A program made the translations under genes and the position numbers. This document shows positions 62,599 to 64,000 of a stretch of DNA of 64,000 nucleotides, one piece after another. A model generated the notes under the pieces. The model made no database searches. It worked only from the letters and a program-made list of their open reading frames with translations, and was not told where the DNA came from. Within the stretch, counting starts at the first letter, position 1, and the number at the start of each line of letters is the position of its first letter. Source of the DNA: Ga0077527 sp038106575 (GTDB lineage: Bacteria; Pseudomonadota; Gammaproteobacteria; Burkholderiales; SG8-41); the NCBI GenBank assembly GCA_038106575.1, contig JAYOED010000001.1, positions 21,410-85,409 on the forward strand, in the 5' to 3' direction.

Positions 62599-64000
62599 TC
62601 AGGACTTGCGGGCTGCCGGTTTCGTGTCAGCAGCGAGCACGCGATTGATGTTCCACTGCTGGGCGATGGAAAGAATGTTGTTGACCAGCCAGTAAAGCAC
62701 CAGCCCGGCTGGGAAGAAAAAGAAGAATATGCTGAAAGCGATCGGCATAATCTTCATCACCTTGGCCTGCACCGGATCCGGCGGCTCGGGATTCAGCCGC
62801 GTCTGGATGATCATTGTTGCGCCCATAAGAATCGGCAGGATGTAATACGGATCCTGCGCCGAGAGGTCAGTGATCCACAATGCAAACGGCGCCTGACGGA
62901 TCTCGACACTGCCAAGCAACACCCAATAGAGTGCGATGAACACCGGGATCTGCACCAGTACCGGAAGACAGCCGCCCAGCGGATTGATTTTTTCCGTCTT
63001 GTAAAGCTCCATCATCGCCTGCTGCAGACGTTGCCGGTCATTACCATACTGTTCCTTGAGGCGCTGCATTTTCGGTGCAACCACGCGCATCTTGGCCATC
63101 GAACGGTAGCTAGCTTCGGACAGGGGGTAGAAAATGAGCTTGATCAGTATGGTCAAGATGATGATGGCCACGCCCCAGTTACCGGTCCAACCATGTATCC
63201 ACTGCAACACCCAGAACAAGGGGGCTGCAATCACCGTAAGCCAGCCGTAATCCACCGCCAGATCCAGTCCTGGAGCCAGTGCCGCCAGTTTTTCCTGGTC
63301 CTGTGGTCCAGCGTACAGAGGTGCATTCACTGTGGCGCTGGCCCCGGGCGCGATCGTGCCGGCGGGAACAATCACGCCCGCTGCATATAACCCCTGCTGG
63401 AGTTGCCGGGTATAGAACTCACGCAGCCCACCGTTTTTAGGGAGCCATGCACCCAAAAAATAGTGCTGGAGTATGCCGATCCATCCATCATTGGCATTCT
63501 TCGGGTAAGGAGTCTTTCCCTTGTCGATATCCCCGAAAGCGACCTTCTGGAATTTTTCTTTTTCGGTATAAACCGCCGCCCCGGTATAGGTCGGCATCAT
63601 GGCCGAATCACCCTCCGGCGGCTTCATGTCACGCACCAGCTGGAAATAACCGAAAACCTGCAGCGGGCCGGCCGTGGTATTGAGGGCCTCATGTATCACG
63701 TCAATCACGTAACTGTCGCGACGAAAGCGCAGAATTTTCACGGCCTTGTAATCCCCGGCGGCTTCCAGCCTGATATCTAGAGTGGAAGCCCCGTCAGCCA
63801 GCCGGTATTCTGTCGCAGCAGCGGTATAGACGGTTTGGTGATTGGGCAGGTTTCCTCCGATCAGACCTGACTGTGCGATGTACACGTGATCGCTGGTCCG
63901 GGTAAACAGCACGAATTCCTTTTTCTTGTCGAGCGTGCCCCCATGCTTGCGCAGGCTCAAGCGGACCAGATCGCCTCCGACCGTGCTGATTTCAGCGTGA
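62599..64000 (-). CDS. yidC: Membrane protein insertase YidC, 5' end outside the window
   Basis: The C-terminal 467 residues of YidC, which inserts and folds inner-membrane proteins, including ATP synthase subunits a and c encoded nearby. The large periplasmic domain (STVGGDLVRLSLRKHGG, GWIGILQHYFLGAWLP) is followed by the conserved insertase core with LIKLIFYPLSEASYRSMAKM, GGCLPVLVQIPVFIALYWVL and IMPIAFSIFFFFFPAGLVLYW. The reading frame runs off the right edge, so only the signal-anchor region is missing. The internal TTG at 63960 is not the start. Confidence 0.95.
   Translation of the reverse strand, partial: HAEISTVGGDLVRLSLRKHGGTLDKKKEFVLFTRTSDHVYIAQSGLIGGNLPNHQTVYTAAATEYRLADGASTLDIRLEAAGDYKAVKILRFRRDSYVIDVIHEALNTTAGPLQVFGYFQLVRDMKPPEGDSAMMPTYTGAAVYTEKEKFQKVAFGDIDKGKTPYPKNANDGWIGILQHYFLGAWLPKNGGLREFYTRQLQQGLYAAGVIVPAGTIAPGASATVNAPLYAGPQDQEKLAALAPGLDLAVDYGWLTVIAAPLFWVLQWIHGWTGNWGVAIIILTILIKLIFYPLSEASYRSMAKMRVVAPKMQRLKEQYGNDRQRLQQAMMELYKTEKINPLGGCLPVLVQIPVFIALYWVLLGSVEIRQAPFALWITDLSAQDPYYILPILMGATMIIQTRLNPEPPDPVQAKVMKIMPIAFSIFFFFFPAGLVLYWLVNNILSIAQQWNINRVLAADTKPAARKS

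Noticed and set aside
1..64000. tRNA, rRNA, CRISPR arrays, insertion sequences, prophage
   Set aside because: I looked in the intergenic gaps and found no cloverleaf, repeat-spacer or transposase signature.

Overview
The window looks like one stretch of a betaproteobacterial chromosome (order not determined). Every conserved gene reads as betaproteobacterial. The run yidC-mnmE-mnmG-rsmG-parA-parB-atpIBEFHAGDC-glmU-glmS is the arrangement usually found near the replication origin, and two parS-like sites lie between mnmE and mnmG. Most of the DNA is moderately GC-rich. One island at about 43.6-46.3 kb is strikingly AT-rich. Two runs of N (38598-38697 and 60002-60011) and many frame lesions, several at homopolymers, suggest a draft or metagenome-derived assembly, although some lesions are too extensive to be sequencing error.

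Layout. (1) 0-9 kb: end of rsmA/ksgA, glyoxalase I, rubredoxin, a translationally coupled thiD-thiE-hemL set, an RluF-like pseudouridine synthase, a phosphonatase-like hydrolase, a DUF3147-like membrane protein and a run of small, partly broken genes. (2) 7.9-16.3 kb: a minus-strand operon that encodes a free biotin carrier, two carboxyltransferase subunits, a biotin carboxylase, a two-subunit NDP-forming acyl-CoA synthetase and a degenerate iron-type alcohol dehydrogenase. A divergent FCD/GntR regulator faces it, followed by an enoyl-CoA hydratase. This looks like a dedicated organic-acid or CoA-thioester pathway of unknown substrate. (3) 18-25 kb: an exported protein, a broken glycerophosphodiesterase, cytochrome c4, engB, hemB and PBP1A. 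A probable small RNA with an anti-Shine-Dalgarno loop is encoded on the minus strand between engB and hemB. (4) 25.5-26.9 kb: the pilMNOPQ locus reduced to a broken pilM joined to the 3' end of pilQ. It is followed by intact aroK-aroB-dgt, gltB-gltD, hemE, priA and argS, with a DnaA-box cluster between hemE and priA. (5) 41.7-43.4 kb: a SPOR protein, dsbA and a decayed second dsbA. (6) 43.6-46.3 kb: the AT-rich island, with a NalP-like surface-lipoprotein subtilase that carries poly-G tracts after its lipobox and a divergent small lipoprotein. (7) 46.5-64 kb: glmS, glmU, the F1Fo ATP synthase operon, parAB, rsmG, mnmG, mnmE and the start-truncated yidC, all on the minus strand.

The strongest items for follow-up are the engB-hemB small RNA, the possibly phase-variable protease island, the collapsed type IV pilus assembly operon and the uncharacterised acyl-CoA carboxylase operon. 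No rRNA, tRNA, CRISPR array, insertion sequence or prophage was seen.
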